Source: Apiospora phragmitis (Eukaryota > Ascomycota > Sordariomycetes > Amphisphaeriales > Apiosporaceae). From it: DNA of 64,000 bases. Positions 46,048-58,745 of this stretch are shown here, one piece after another (within the stretch, counting starts at the first letter, position 1; every line of letters starts with the position of its first letter). The stretch covers positions 1,302,001-1,366,000 of the forward strand of contig JAQQWL010000005.1 in NCBI GenBank assembly GCA_038363925.1. The letters are read 5' to 3'. The notes under the pieces are model-generated. The model made no database searches and was not told the DNA's origin. It was given only the letters and a program-made list of their open reading frames with translations. Position numbers and translations under genes: made by a program.

Positions 46048-47773
46048 TCAGTCGTCGTGCCCCGCCTTCTTCTCCTCCTCCTCGTCCACAAGGTCCTCCA
46101 GGTCCTCGTCCCTGCCGGGCCAGAGCACATCGCGCCGCCACACGCCGCGCACGTTCATGACGGCGACGAACACCCACACGCCCACCAGGATGCCCGAGGC
46201 GGCGGGCACCATGACGTCCCGGATGACGGTCGAGCCGACGGCGGAGCCGATCTGGGCCATGCCGATGGTCAGCCCGGCGTTGGGGAAGATGAAGGCCCAC
46301 CAGCTGAGCGTGAAGCGCATGCGGCGCGCGCCCCGCAGGCACGACACGGCCGCCTGCGCCATGAACCAGAAGCCCAGCAGCCACACGAACATGGCCGCTG
46401 GGATCGACATGGCCTTCCACAGGTCCCCCGTCGGCACGCCCGACGTGATGCCCAGGAACGTCGGCGGGATGATTTTGGGGGCCTGTATGCCGAGGCTGGC
46501 TAGAGTGGTCGCGGTGTAGCCTTTAAGGAACGAAAGAAAGGTGAGTCAGTACTATTTTAAGCATTCATCCCGGGAAGGGATAACAACAGAACGGGGCAAT
46601 AATAGAGCGTGATGAAATGGGACTACGTTACCAGCAGGACCAACGGCCACGAACATGTCCGGCCTCTTGCTCGGCTTGGGCAGCGGCGCGTTGATGAGGC
46701 GGGTGAAGTAGACGGTGTACATGATGAAGGCGAGGCACCAGCCCAGGCCGGCGAAGACGATGCCGCCGATCAGCATGTGCAGGGCGCTGTAGTCGCCGAC
46801 CTCCTGCTGGCCGTGGTCCTTGAGGATGACGGCGGCGAGCGGGCCCATGACGATGAACGGGTAGGCCGGCAGGATCCAGGTCGGCATCGCCTGCTGCGCC
46901 GACGGCAGCCGCGCCTCGTCGAAGATGACGTGGTACTGGAAGATGACGAGCTGCAGCACGCTGGCCGCGTAGAGCCAGAACAGCGCCTCGATCAGCCGGT
47001 GCAGCCAGCGCGGCGAGGCGCCGCCGCCAGTGCGCTCGCCGATCAGGGGGACGGCGTATTGCTGCGTTCCGTAGAGTATCAGCGCGAGGGAGACCCAGAA
47101 GGTCCCGAATAAGAAGGACTATGGTGGAAAAGGACGTAGGTTAGCTTGGGATCTTCGCATTGCGCTGGCTCTAACGAAATGGGGGTGATGAAAACACGAG
47201 AGTAGGTCTCATCAACCCCCTCCATCCTCTTATCTTCTATATAAGATAAACATGGTTATTTCATCAAGATATATGTGTATTCCTCTATCTCTCTTCTTTT
47301 TCTCTTACCTCTTGTGGATGGTGTAGCGAAGCCTTCAACGCGGAGGGTCGGATGATGAACCGAGCCGCAATGAGCACGCAGAACAGGCCGAACAGCAGCA
47401 ACTCCAGGACGTAGAACCCCAGGCCGAGGCGCTTCAGGACGAGGTGGCGGTCGGCGTTGTCGTAGAAGGGCTGGTCCTCCTCCTGGGTCCCGAGCAGGGC
47501 GGCGAGGGCCCCCGTTGACATGGTGCACTCGAACCACGACCAGGTGAAGTGCGACAGCCGCTCCCGCAGCGATATGTGCGTCGAGGTGTAGCCGTTCCGG
47601 CGCCGGTACTGCTCGAGTCTCGAGGGGGATATGATCGAACCTCGTTCACCATGGCGATCGGTAGGGTCATGCTGGCCGCTGGCTGGTTCGCTTTGACCAA
47701 CGTCTTTACGAAAGCTCCATGCACGTTGCTGGACTCTCCAGTTCCTTGTCCCTGGCCATCTCGAGTTCTCCAT
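46048..47773 (-). CDS. TDT-family transporter (SLAC1/SSU1/malic-acid-transporter type)
   Basis: Member of the tellurite-resistance/dicarboxylate transporter family, which includes fungal sulfite effluxers and malate permeases. A charged cytosolic N-terminus leads to FTWSWFECTMSTGALAALLG, the family's TM1 signature. About ten TM segments are visible, such as FYVLELLLFGLFCVLIAARF, FGTFWVSLALILYGTQ, ILPAYPFIVMGPLAAVI and AMFVWLLGFWFMAQAAVSCL. FTLSWWAFIFPNAGLTIGMA is typical of the last repeat. Introns are 47119-47308 and 46521-46631. The CDS is 1425 bases (474 residues) and undamaged. The C-terminus is acidic (DEDLEDLVDEEEEKK). ATG 47773 is chosen as the first in-frame Met. Whether it moves sulfite, malate or another anion cannot be told from sequence. 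Confidence 0.9.
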
Positions 47774-48934
47774 GGCTGTCAAGTGAGGTAGGCGATGTGG
47801 GTTCCCTTTTTGCTGTTCTTATTAGAGACAGGTCAACTCAGATGGTGTTGTCTACGGGTTTGTGATAATATGAGAGTTAAGAGGCAGTGGAACATAACTA
47901 TAACTGCACTTAAACATAATACTCGCCTTATTTAACGGACTACATACACTCGGTCTTACACAAAAGAGCCCATTTCGTTTTCTCTTCCTCTGTGCGCCCC
48001 CGTTTCAAGATGTATGGCGAAGCTGTCTGTGCCGGCAATACCACCACGATTGTGGCTCACTGCCCCCCTCAACACGATCATGTTATGCTTATAACTACGT
48101 CCAGGGATACATAAGTGAAGACCCGCTTGTCAGGAAATAAAGTTAGGTTCTCGCTCGGGTCACAATTGCGAGTGAGGAGGGCATCCCTCTTCGGGGGTAT
48201 CGCCACCTGTATCACCCTGCGTATCCGACATTTCACTACCTAGTTGGACGCTCTTGGTTTCTGTCTGATAACGCGTGACTCAATTGCAACGGTTTCGTTC
48301 CCGCTCGGACAGGCGAATACGCGTATTTCTTGGCATTACGTGGGTGGCTATTGCAGTAAAACACGTGGTTCCGGGAATGACCATCTTAATACCTTGAATA
48401 CTGTCATCCATAATTTGAATTTCGGAGGGCTATTTCCGGCGCTATCGGATGAATACCTGAATATCTATCGAGGTATGCGCTGTTAGATCTAGTGAAGCTA
48501 CTGCCATCCACCTATGGAGCTGAGTGCTCTACTCCGAAATCTCACAAGTTATTGAAGTCTACAATATTTGACACCAGACAGCAGTCATGTATTACGGAAA
48601 TTATATCGATCCCGTTGGAAACAAAACCATCAATCAATCATGTCATTTAATATTTGTCACAAGTACAGATTTATGGAGTAGCATCGAACAACGGGTGTTG
48701 TCAGATATTCTATTGATCCGACTAATGATGTATGTAGGTAGTCTCGAGATGTATTATCGGTCGAGGTGCCCTGTACAATGCAATTCCGTTGCATGTCAAA
48801 TCGTCGTCATGCCATGTCTCATAACGCCAGTGATGTAGTATCCCGTCCCCTGTCCGCCCCGCGCCTGGTTGATTGTTCGTTTGCTTTGATGAAATAAAAC
48901 GCCATCGCTTCTTGTTGTTGAGTAAGAGAACTCT
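47774..48934. other. Intergenic region
   Basis: No supportable gene on either strand. The right end holds the 3' flank of the small minus-strand gene that follows. Confidence 0.45.
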
Positions 48935-49204
48935 TTATTTCGCAGCAGCGTCCTTGGGGGGACCGGACAGGTTGTCCTTGCCCTCGCGGCCGACATTGCT
49001 CAGGTCGGCGTCCTTGGTGGAGGCGGGCTCGCGCAGGCCAGAGGAGGCGCCGTCGCCGGTCGAGACGTCGTCGGAGACGCGGCCGGAGCCGACGCTGGTG
49101 GCGGAGGCATCGGCCGAGTTGAAGTCTGACGGGACGGGGGGCTCCTCGGGGAGAGGCAGGTTGGACTTGACCTCCTCGATCTTGTCGGCCTTGGACTGAG
49201 TCAT
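48935..49204 (-). CDS. Small conserved hydrophilic protein
   Basis: An intact 89-residue frame from ATG 49204. It starts MTQSKADKIEEVKSNLPLPE, continues PPVPSDFNSADASATSVGSG and ends LSGPPKDAAAK. It is hydrophilic, without Cys, TM or signal peptide, and resembles small disordered proteins often seen in filamentous ascomycetes that tend to be abundant in spores or under stress. That comparison is from memory of the general type, not a search. Length and codon use fit a real gene. Function unknown. Confidence 0.65.
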   Translation of the reverse strand: MTQSKADKIEEVKSNLPLPEEPPVPSDFNSADASATSVGSGRVSDDVSTGDGASSGLREPASTKDADLSNVGREGKDNLSGPPKDAAAK

Positions 49205-50231
49205 TGTGATGGGCTGGTAGGCAGAGTTAGTGACTGAAGTTACTGAAGGAAGACAATTCTCTACTATGGTGGGGTGTAGCGGGGCGAGCTTGACGAAGGT
49301 TGACAGTGACGTAAGGCTCACGTGGAGAGAACATCGTGAAGCAAACATTCGTGGGCTAGGCGTAACCATGGTGTTCCCAACGCACATTCTGCCTTTTCAC
49401 GATTGCCCTTCCATGCGAATCGACCATCTCAAAGAAGGCAGGTACCCAAATAGTGTAGTCCGATACTGCGCGAGGGGAAAATAGGTAGGAACTTACTGTT
49501 TGGGTTTGTGTTGATGTCTGGATTGATGAGATGATGTTGGAGGATATTTTCTTCCTGGAGTTGTTTTGGTCGTGTGATGAGTTGCTTGTTTGATGAAGTG
49601 GAATGACAATAGAAAAGAAGTAGGCTTCGGTCAGTCCTTATGTATGTAGAGATAGTTGTTGAGTTGCGTTGCGGCTCTACGCATCCGGAAGCTTACCTCC
49701 GCTGTTTGTACATGTTGACGTCACTAAGACTGACGTCAAGCCTGTGGAGAGCCTCACTTCACACTTGAGCGCGATGGCGGGGTTTCTGGCAGTAACGCGG
49801 GACTATTCAGCAAAAACCGCATCCAAGTACCCAATTTGCCAATACAATTCCCAATTGCCAGCCTTGACTGTGTCAGCCTGAGTAAAAGGGCGGCTGGAAA
49901 CCCACTGAAGACGTAATACGGGTTGGCAACCCGTAGGCTATTGGGGCCGATCTCGATTTTATTGCCAACATGAGGGGCAAACAGATGCGCGATCTTTGCC
50001 CGATTTACATCAACAACCAGGTAACTCTATGGGATCGACGGCGATGCAACGGCAGGTTTTCAGGTTTCTCACGGCTGAGCTGCAACTAACTCATAATATC
50101 TCACAGATGCTTCTGGAAGGAATGAATACATGCAACTTGTTCTACGCTACTATAATGCTCAGACAGTTTTATTGATATCGTGAATCTAACACCACCAACG
50201 CCATAACTTCATTCATTTCCAATTGATCAGT
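49205..50231. other. Promoter side of the small hydrophilic gene and 3' flank of gamma-tubulin
   Basis: Both flanking genes read left, so this region should contain the promoter and leader of the small gene and the 3' end of gamma-tubulin. The leader may hold an intron with a GTAAGT-type donor near 49495. No coding frame is supported. Confidence 0.4.
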
Positions 50232-51841
50232 TCAGCCGAATCTTTTATCTGTCTCGGCACTGGTAGCTTGAGCTCCCTCATCCGGATTCAGATAGTTTGC
50301 GTCCTCTGCCGCCTCATACTCGGCAATCAAGTCCGTAACAACTTGCCGGGACTCGTCGAACTCGTCGAGGTTATCAGAGAAAGGCGACGTCTTCTTGTAA
50401 GCCTCGATGAAGGCGTTGCGTTTTCGCATGAAGTCGTACGATCGGACTATTCGTTTGAAAAGCTGTGCCATAATTAGTTCGTGTGTGCTCTGGATGCGTT
50501 CCCGAGACAATACTTACCGTCGCGATGCTTGTGTGGTTTGCCAGCATGAGACCACTGACCCGGTGGCTCATGGGCACGTAAGGGCTACGTTTCGTCAATG
50601 CGACTTGAATACTGGCAGGGCCCCACGGAATGAAGGTCGCCAATCTTCGCTCGCGAATACGGAGTAGACTCTTGTGAACATCTGTCGGATCAACCTCGCC
50701 CTGAATAACGTTGAGGATGGAGATGTAGCAGCTTTTCTTGCCAGGCTGTGTGGAGACCATGCGATTCTTGGGCTGCAACAACCTCCGCATAACATCAAGA
50801 ACTGTAGTTTTCCGCACCGTCTTGGCTTGCTCGACTTGGTCGCCCGTGAAAGGGGTATATGCTGTCATCAAGAAATGGCAGCGTGGCGTGGGAATCAGCG
50901 AGGCGAGAATGCTGACCAAGTCGTTGTGCATGTAGCCCGGGTATCGTAAGGTCGTAGTGCTGGCGGACATAACTGTCGAAACTAGTTGGTTCGTCTGCTG
51001 GAATGACGGCTCTTGTACGTGCAGGCGATCGGCGGCAATGCTTGATAGAGCACCATTGTCAAGTACTACCACGGAGTCTGCATTCTGCGTCAGTCGGCGC
51101 ATCGCAAGAATACTGTTGTACGGGTGAACCACAACGTTATCGCCCGTGGCAGTAGTATCCGGGAAAACCGAGTACGTCTGGATGATCTTCTTGGGGAATC
51201 TGTCGTTCATTCGCTCGAGTAGAAAAGAGCCCAAGCCAGATCCCGTGCCACCTGCTATCGAGTGAAGCAGCATGAATCCCTCCAAGGAATCGCTGCCGTC
51301 TGCTTCGCGATCGATCATCTCCATGATTTCCTCATGCACCAACTCGCCCGTCTGGTATCCATCCCCCCAGTTGTTGCCGGCTCCTATGCCGTTCTTTCCA
51401 ACGAAGAAGTTCTCTGGGTTGTAGATGTTCTTGTATGGGCCGGTCTGTATACTGTTGATGACACGGGGTTCGAGATCGATGAGGACTGCGCGCGGTATGT
51501 ATCGGGTATCGTCGCTCTGGTAATAAAACACATCTTTGCGGTCACCGCCCTCGGTCGCAAAGTCCTCTAGGTTGCCATCTTGGTTGATTCCGTGCTCCTG
51601 GCACAACTGCTGCCAGAATTGACTACCGACTGTCAAAAGATGTCAGTCTACTAGATGTTCCGTTTTCCCCATACTGCTCTTGACGCCGTCTTGACATGAG
51701 GATATGGTGGGGGTATAGGATGTAGAGACTAACTGCTGTTGCCGCACTGGCCGGCCTGAATGGTAATAATTTCCCTATGCAATTTACTGTCAGAGTAGGC
51801 AATCTAGAGTGTGGGTTTCCCGGGCTGCTTACCTGGGCATC
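50232..51841 (-). CDS. Gamma-tubulin
   Basis: Microtubule-nucleating tubulin of the gamma-TuRC at spindle pole bodies (mipA in Aspergillus). The start is [20 protein letters not shown], spliced from an 8-base first exon (51834-51841) and a 41-base second exon (51734-51774). The GTP-binding loop is [35 protein letters not shown] and [18 protein letters not shown] are gamma-specific. Introns are 51775-51833, 51630-51733 and 50463-50517. The spliced CDS is 1392 bases (463 residues), in phase throughout. The C-terminus ([20 protein letters not shown]) is of normal length. No damage. An exon of only 8 bases coding for two and two-thirds codons is easily missed by automatic annotation. Confidence 0.96.
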
Positions 51842-53366
51842 ACCGCGACATCGAGAAAGCTTAGAACAGAAGATGGGGGAACTTGAGACCGGTATTGTTA
51901 AGACCAATTCATTGATAGGTACCAGCTTGTTTGACTGCACGTGTCTAGAGAGCTGTTTGGGCTTCTATCTTATCGCGTAGCGCGTTCCCTACGCCAATAA
52001 GTACATCCCGCCCTAGACTGCAGTAAAAGTGAAGGCGGGGTATTTTTGATAGGCCAATTCGCCTGTCAACTAAAAACACGCACAGCACGAGGGGTGACAA
52101 GGGGCGCAATTTGGCACGCCTAGCTTACATTTAATTGGCATGTGGCAGTTCCTGGCTGCAACGCAACCGTATTAATCACATCCAGCAGTGTCGTGTCATT
52201 ACGTGGATTTCTTCGCAACCCGAGAGAAGCTGGCATGATTCTTTCTATTGTCTACAACCAGACTAAATATCGGTAGCAAACCTGAAAAGTCACCAAGATG
52301 CCTCGACTGCTGTCCTCGCCGCTACCAATCTTGATGTTCTGGCCTCGTTGAAGCTTTTGTTCGTTTTTCTAGTATCACATACCTTGCCCGCCACCAGTGC
52401 CCGGTTTCAGCCACCAGAACAATGACAGGCTGCAACCTACCTGCGAGCTACTGAGCTGGCCAGCAAAGATTCATGTCACGAGGAATATCAAACATCCACA
52501 GTCGTGATCTCGGCAACGATTTCGACGTCAATTTGGGGAAAGATTCTTGTTTCAGGGTCCTGGATTGAGTCTAGCAAATCAAACAAATCAAATATCAGCC
52601 AACAAGGGTCAACGTGATAGTCCTAATGCAACGACAAGGTGGTATGAATACTGGGCCACGGCACTTTGACCGCAATAATGCAGCCCGCTATAGTGAAGAT
52701 GGGCGCCAGCAACCCTTGCAAGATCACCTTTGACAGTTCGAAACTGAATACTGCCGACGCGGCAGTACACCCTACATAAGGGAAACCCAATCGCATCCAA
52801 CCCGACTGGATTTAGCCCCCTCGCTTTGCCATATCAGTCGTCCCCTTCCTGTGTGTCTTGCCTTGGGCAGAGACAGATTCAGCCTCCAAACTGCTAATCC
52901 GGACCAATGGTCATGGCTGACTAGTCCATGTCGCGGGCTCGGTCTGGGTGTGTCTTCCGTCGAGCTTCTAGACCACGAGAGGACATCGGCTGCTGCCTTT
53001 TACTTATTATCGTATTTCATTTTTGATAACCGTCGACTTCTCCCTACCTGTATATTACTACATATTTCCACCAGTAGGCTGAGTGACTTTTTTACTTTAC
53101 TTCTCATTCTGGCTCTTTTGTGCCGCGGAATTCCTGGTTAATTATAATCCTCTAACACACCCGTCCCAAACGATACACGGATATTCTCTCTGTAACTCGT
53201 CGATCGGGCATCTGTCTTTGTTATCCGCCCCCACATCCAATCGATTGAAGGGTCCGGCTCAATCCAGGTGGTGTCAGACGCTGCTGCAGGAGGCAGGAGA
53301 AGGAGGGACGGGTTTTTAGTGCGCTAACAGCTCGAGCCCAGCCCAGCCCATTGCCCAGAGCCCAGC
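51842..53366. other. Divergent intergenic region
   Basis: No gene seen. Just before 53367 lies a C/A-rich leader with repeated AGCCC words (about 53335-53365). A long T/C-rich tract at 53000-53110 may be part of the promoter or leader of the downstream gene. Confidence 0.45.
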
Positions 53367-54832
53367 ATGCAGGACCAAAATGTATCAGCGGCTCCTTTTT
53401 CGAGATCCGCCAGCATTTCTGGAGCTACTAGTCGTCGCAACAACAACAGCAGCAGCAACAGCCTGAGCGCCAACCACTCCGGCCCACGATCCAGACCCAG
53501 CACGAGCCACTGTGAGCGCGAAGAACCCGCACAGCCCGCGAAAGAGAGGCCCCGCTTCCTCAGCAAAGAGCGCGACCGCAAACCTTCGTTCACGGGTCTC
53601 GTGCGCCGGGCTTCATTCTCAGGGAAGCGCCGTGGCAGCGTATCGAATGGGACCGCAGGGGGGCAGAACATAGCTGATGACACTGCACCGCCTGCCCTTC
53701 CCGAGCACGCCCTCGCCAATGCTGCCAAGTTCTCCAAGGAGTACGAAAATACCGCCGCACCATCGCCTGCCTCCGTCGACTCGTTCAGTAAGATGCTGAG
53801 TCGCACTGCACCCACCTCGAATGGATACAATAACGCCGTAACGTCGCCGCCGCCGCCAATGGAAAGGGGAGGCTCCGTGAGCGCCCAGGGGCGGATTGGG
53901 GCCGCAGAATGAAAGCTCCATTATATATCAGCACATCCAAGAGATTGCGAATAAGAGGATATCAACATTAGACTATTTACGCAAGGCGTACGTAAACTCT
54001 ACTGCTTGCATGCATGTGGCACAAGGGAGCTTTCTTTCTCGCTAACTGTTTCCCTTATAGTCACGAAGGCCGCGTTTACTGGTTCAACACATTGCTTTTC
54101 GACAAGCCCGACTTGGCTCGCATGCCCTACTTTGACTCGCGGAAATTGGCCCGTCGCGCAACAAATTACCTCCTCCTCGGACTCTCCTTGCCTACCGTGA
54201 TCGATCTCAACTCGTCCACGCCGCTCGAGTTCCTCCGGTCCCTCAACACCCTCCTCACCGAGTTCGAATCCTTCCAGCAGATCCACACCGAGAACGGCAT
54301 CAACGCCTCCTCGCTCTCGCGCGCGCGCCTCCCCCAGATGTTCCGCCGCGGCCCCGGCGGGAAGGGGCGAAGGCAATCGGGCGCCGGCGACCTGGGGTGC
54401 ATCCCCGAAGGCGGCGACGCGGGAGGAGGCGGCGGTGGCGCCTCGGGCGCCATGGGGGGCAGCAACAGCCTCGTCAACCAGACGCCCACGTCGGTCATCT
54501 CGTTCGGGCTGGGCGGCGAGGGCAACGACCTGCTCCCCGGCGAGGAGTACACGCACCTGCTCACGCCCAGCCTGCCGTTCGACCCGGACTTCTTCGAGAC
54601 ATTTGCTACCCTTTGCGACGTGCTCATTGACTGCTACACGCGGCTCATGAGCTTGATACCCAGCGCCCGGGAGTGCACGCCGCCCATCGCCGAACTGTTC
54701 ACCAAGGCCGACGCTAGGGTGCGCAAGATCATCATCCAGGGCGTGATCAAGGAGTTTGAGGATTCAAGTCGAGTTGGGCTAAAGCAAGAGGTCGGTAACG
54801 TCAGTAAGGTTGTCTTGGGGGGGTTGATGTAA
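53367..54832 (+). CDS. Conserved fungal protein of unknown function
   Basis: The first ~170 residues are Ser/Arg/Pro-rich and probably disordered (SASISGATSRRNNNSSSNSL). The folded part starts with IIYQHIQEIANKRISTLDYL, and its second exon reads HEGRVYWFNTLLF, LPTVIDLNSSTPLEFLRSLN, YTHLLTPSLPFDPDFFETFA and RKIIIQGVIKEFED, ending at 54832. The intron 53988-54060 (GTACGT donor, GCTAAC branch) joins GC|T. The phase shifts at about 53895 in a GGGG run. One fewer G connects RIG to PQNESS smoothly, so an insertion error is likely. A Gly-rich loop lies at 54420-54470. The N-terminal Ser/Arg composition suggests phosphorylation. I recognise the conserved style but not a named family. Confidence 0.7.
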
Positions 54833-56678
54833 GAAGGATAAATACCCTGTGCTATCAGGATGGGATCGGATGGGATCGGACGGGAGGTATGTGTCTTCTG
54901 GTGGGCAGCGATTTACTCTTGGTTCGAGGGGATTACGGCGTTCGATGAGCCAGATCAGGGTGGCTACTATATTACGAAGACCATTGTATATACGATGGAG
55001 AGCATGCATCTAGCTTTATATACGGTTGCTCAGTACACAGAATTCAAGTCAATCTATACATGATCGTTTCCTGTATGTCTTTGCCGTATGGTCTTTTCTG
55101 GTCTCGCGGGTACGGTGGAGAACGGACTCGATGTATATACATTGCATGTTTTGTATTATTCCTGAAAAACTAAGATCTCAACTAACTAGGGGATCGGGAT
55201 AGGACAATCTGACACTTGCCAGATGTGCCTGTATATTGTTCAACCAAAAGGATGAATGTTCATCAGATACCATAACGCATTTGTTGGTCGTCGTCGACAC
55301 GTTGTGTCTCAGTGCTTGACTCTATAAATGGTTCTCATCACCTGAACGTAAAACCCCCGGAATCCACTGGTTGAGTGATGAAGAGCATTGAAATGCATCA
55401 GATCAGAGTGATGAAAGGGGGGAGCTTCCCACGAAGCCCAGAGTGTAAAACATGCCAGATCTGAAGCGTTCCTCAGCATCCTCAGTCCTCGACAGAAATC
55501 AAGAACATGATTTGAAGCCCCCCTCGCACCAAGAATAAGCCCCGTCGAGTTGCCACCTGCTTCAACACGAGATCGAAGACCGGAGGTAATCGCATAACTT
55601 TTGGATCTCGACTAGATGGTTCCCAACTTAGCCTTGTAGCACCTCCCTCCCGACTCCAAGCGGTCAGAAAGTCACCATCCGCGCCGCCACACGATCGCCA
55701 CATACCCTCAGTCCGACACGAGAAGAGGCGGACTCATATCTTCGTCCATTGGGGCTCAACCCGCCGTAGCCAAGAGATGCGACATTGTGCGACGGAAACA
55801 AATGATTTTGGGATAACAATCCGGGGCAGAGAAAAGGAAGGGAAGAAAGGCGAGAGGTACGGTAAGCCGCTGTGCTTTTATGGCGGCGCGTTTCCGCTCT
55901 TCTCTTCGTTGTCCTTTGAAAAAAGAAACAAGAAAAGGTGTCCGGGGACTTTCTCCCAAAGCTTGCTTCTGAATGAGAGATCGGGACGATCTCTCTGTGT
56001 ATAGCTTCAATAGCGATTTTTCGGACGAGGGGTGGCTTGAGGGAGAAGGAAAGAGGCAGGAAAGGCCACTGGGAGAGCTTGGTTGAATTTTTATACAGAA
56101 ATTTCCCAATGGAACTCAAGCTTAGGTGGGTCTGCCTCTGCCTGCCTTTGGAACCCACTAAAGATTTGCATGCACGCCCAATTGCACAGCTACCTATGCA
56201 GATAGATGGAATGCATTGATAATGGGCAGAGGAATGAAATATCGAAGGGCCTCTTAGAGTACTACAAGAGTAATTCTTTACAAATGAGCACGTACACTAA
56301 GATTCATTTACGTCTTGTGCATTTATTAAAGAGACCATATTCGTGTAAGATAAGTACATATGTAAGGAATGGACCATTGTCTTATTCAGCGGACGTTATG
56401 CACCTATCTAGTATAAGTACCTGCCTAGCTAGCCCGGTTCTAGTCTTATCGTTTATCCGGGTACTGCTCGCGACCTTAATTTTTGGTCAATTGAGAGCTC
56501 CCAACGCGATTGACCTGCATTAAAGGTAGCAACAGGCGCGACGAGGGTTGGATAGGCCTACGACCGAGACAGCCTCCCATTTCAGCAACATCCCTACAAC
56601 AACTAACTGAGTTTCCGCCGAGTAAATTTGCCCAAGATAGCGTCTTTTCCGACAAATACTTAGAAGAAGTTTGCCGAG
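54833..56678. other. Intergenic region upstream of RAE1
   Basis: No supportable gene. Near 54859-54885 there is a short tandem repeat of GATGGGATCG. The last ~150 bases are the presumed promoter and leader of the RAE1 gene. Confidence 0.45.
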
Positions 56679-57826
56679 ATGTCGCTGTTCGGCTCTGCTG
56701 CTCCCGCGGCGTCCTCGACCAACACCCAGGGCGACCTGTCCAAGGACGTCGCTCTCAACCAGCCTCCTGAGGACACTGTCACTGACCTCGTCTTCTCTCC
56801 TACCGCTGAGATCTTGGCCGTCTCGAGTTGGGACAAGAAAGTGCGCGTGTACGAGATCGACAACTCTGGACAAAGTCAAGGCAAACATGCCTACGACCAC
56901 GATGCCCCTGTATTCAGTGTCGACTTCTCCAAGGTAGGTTTCTTCTGGCCTTTTCTTCCTCTTCTCTTCTTCCACTTCCCATCAATATACTTACATGAGC
57001 TCTATAGGATGGCACGAAGCTCGTATCCGCCGGTGCCGACAAAATGGCCAAGCTCTGCGACCTCGGCGGCAACCTCCAGGCGCAGCAAGTAGCCGCCCAC
57101 GACCAACCCATCAAGTGCGCCAAGTTCTTCGAGTCACCACAGTCCAATAGCACCATGCTGGTCACTGGCAGCTGGGATAAGACGGTCAAATACTGGGATC
57201 TCCGACAGAGCACGCCCGTCGGCACCGTCACCGCGCAGGAGCGAATCTATTCGATGGACGTCCGCAACAACCTTCTCGTCATCGGCACCGCAGACCGCTA
57301 CATCAACGTTGTCAACCTGCAGGATCCCCTCAAGTTCTACAAAACCATCCAGAGTCCGCTCAAGTGGCAGACTCGAGTTGTCAGTTGCTTCAGCGATGCC
57401 TCGGGTTTCGCGGTGGGCTCCATCGAAGGCCGCTGCGCCATCCAATACGTCGAGGAGAAGGACGCCACCTCCAACTTCAGTTTCAAGTGCCACCGTGACC
57501 CCCCGCAGGGCAACGTCACCAACGTCTACAGCGTGAACGACATCTCCTTCCACCCCGTGCACGGCACCTTCTCGACTGCCGGCAGCGACGGCACCTTCCA
57601 CTTCTGGGACAAGGACGCTAAGCACCGCCTCAAGGGCTACCCGACCGTGGGCGGCAGCATCGTTGCCACCACGTTCAACAGCACGGGCAGCATCTTCGCC
57701 TACGCCGTCGGCTATGACTGGAGCAAGGGACACCAGGGTAACAATCCGCAGTACCCCAATAAAGTCATGCTGCACCCCGTCCAGGGCGATGAGTGCAAGC
57801 CGCGCCCGAGCGTCAAGAAGCGATAG
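56679..57826 (+). CDS. RAE1/GLE2 WD40 mRNA-export factor
   Basis: Nuclear-pore-associated beta-propeller that binds the GLEBS motif of nucleoporins and promotes poly(A) RNA export. The N-terminus (MSLFGSAAPAASSTNTQGDL) carries an FG-like start typical of the family. WD repeats follow: AVSSWDKKVRVYEID, SAGADKMAKLCDLGGN, TGSWDKTVKYWDLR and TAGSDGTFHFWDKDAKHRLK. The C-terminus AVGYDWSKGHQG is the RAE1 signature. One intron, 56934 to about 57007, separates SVDFSK from DGTKL. About 357 residues. No damage. Repeat 2 has LCDL where WDL is usual. Confidence 0.95.
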
Positions 57827-57904
57827 AAGAGCGACGGCGTGCTGCGGATCCAGGATTTGGTGTAATTTGTCAGTTGGATCAGCTCTTAATACAAAAAGCG
57901 GGAT

Positions 57905-58745
57905 TCACACGGCTGAGGCGTTTACGGGTTGTATGGCATGAGAAATGATTTTATTTGCAGTCGTCACAGAAGCAGTTTGCTTGCCTCCATAGGGATACCA
58001 TTTGTCATAGAGGTTCTTTGTTCGCTCCGTGACTCCTCTCCATATGCCTTCTACCTGGTTCTTCCGAATTCCCGCTGCAATAGCAATTTGATTTGACACA
58101 TTATCAGTAGATCAGCCGCCGAACTTCACTATCTTACTTACCCGTAGTCCTCCATTTGTTGGATCTTCCCCACTGCTTCCCTTCTGGGAACTGGAAGTTA
58201 ATACTGAGCACATGAAGGAAAGGGCTGTCATCGTTAGGAGATACAGAGGGCTTTGCGTCTGGTAGCGATGCTGGTAGTTAGAATGTACCTCTTTGAAGTT
58301 ACTGTTGGTTCATACTTGCCTGTTTTAGCTGCCTCAAAATAACCAGAGCCGTACGCTCCTGATCTCGTTCTAGTACGCACTGGTAGTGGCATGGCCGATT
58401 GATATGTCTCAACGTTCCATTAGTAAATGCCCGACTGTCATATTGCATCTGGCTCAGTGGCAATGGCTTAGTAGGAATGGAGGTTCTTGCGCACGTGTCA
58501 AGGAGATATCTTCTAGCTCGCGATGGATTGCCGAGCAACGGGTTGGATTTCAGTTGGCCATCGCCGGTCGTACCGTAGGAATCATTCAAGCTGACATGTG
58601 TAGGTATTCTGGATCGCCTCTTGCTCTTTCTCCCGAGCAGAGCAGTGCCTGATATTTGACCAGGATATGTGCCGCCTTGTTTATGGTCAGCATACGTCTC
58701 ACAGCTGATGAAGACTTCCGTCACCCTTGCCGTCCAGTATTTCAT
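57905..58745 (-). CDS. Unrecognised three-exon gene, 242 residues
   Basis: Exons 58316-58745, 58142-58270 and 57905-58074 join in phase across introns 58271-58315 (45 bases, GTATGA donor, CTAAC branch) and 58075-58141 (GTAAGTAAG donor, TTGCAG acceptor). They total 729 bases including the stop. The protein starts MKYWTARVTEVFISCETYAD, has a basic stretch (RKSKRRSR), a middle with TLRHINRPCHYQCVLERDQE, and a C-terminal part with FPEGKQWGRSNKWRTT and NLYDKWYPYGG. No signal peptide, TM or known domain. The three-exon agreement of phase and splice sites supports a real gene; chance seems unlikely. The first intron is near the lower size limit for fungi. It lies convergent to RAE1, only ~80 bases from its stop. 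Confidence 0.5.
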
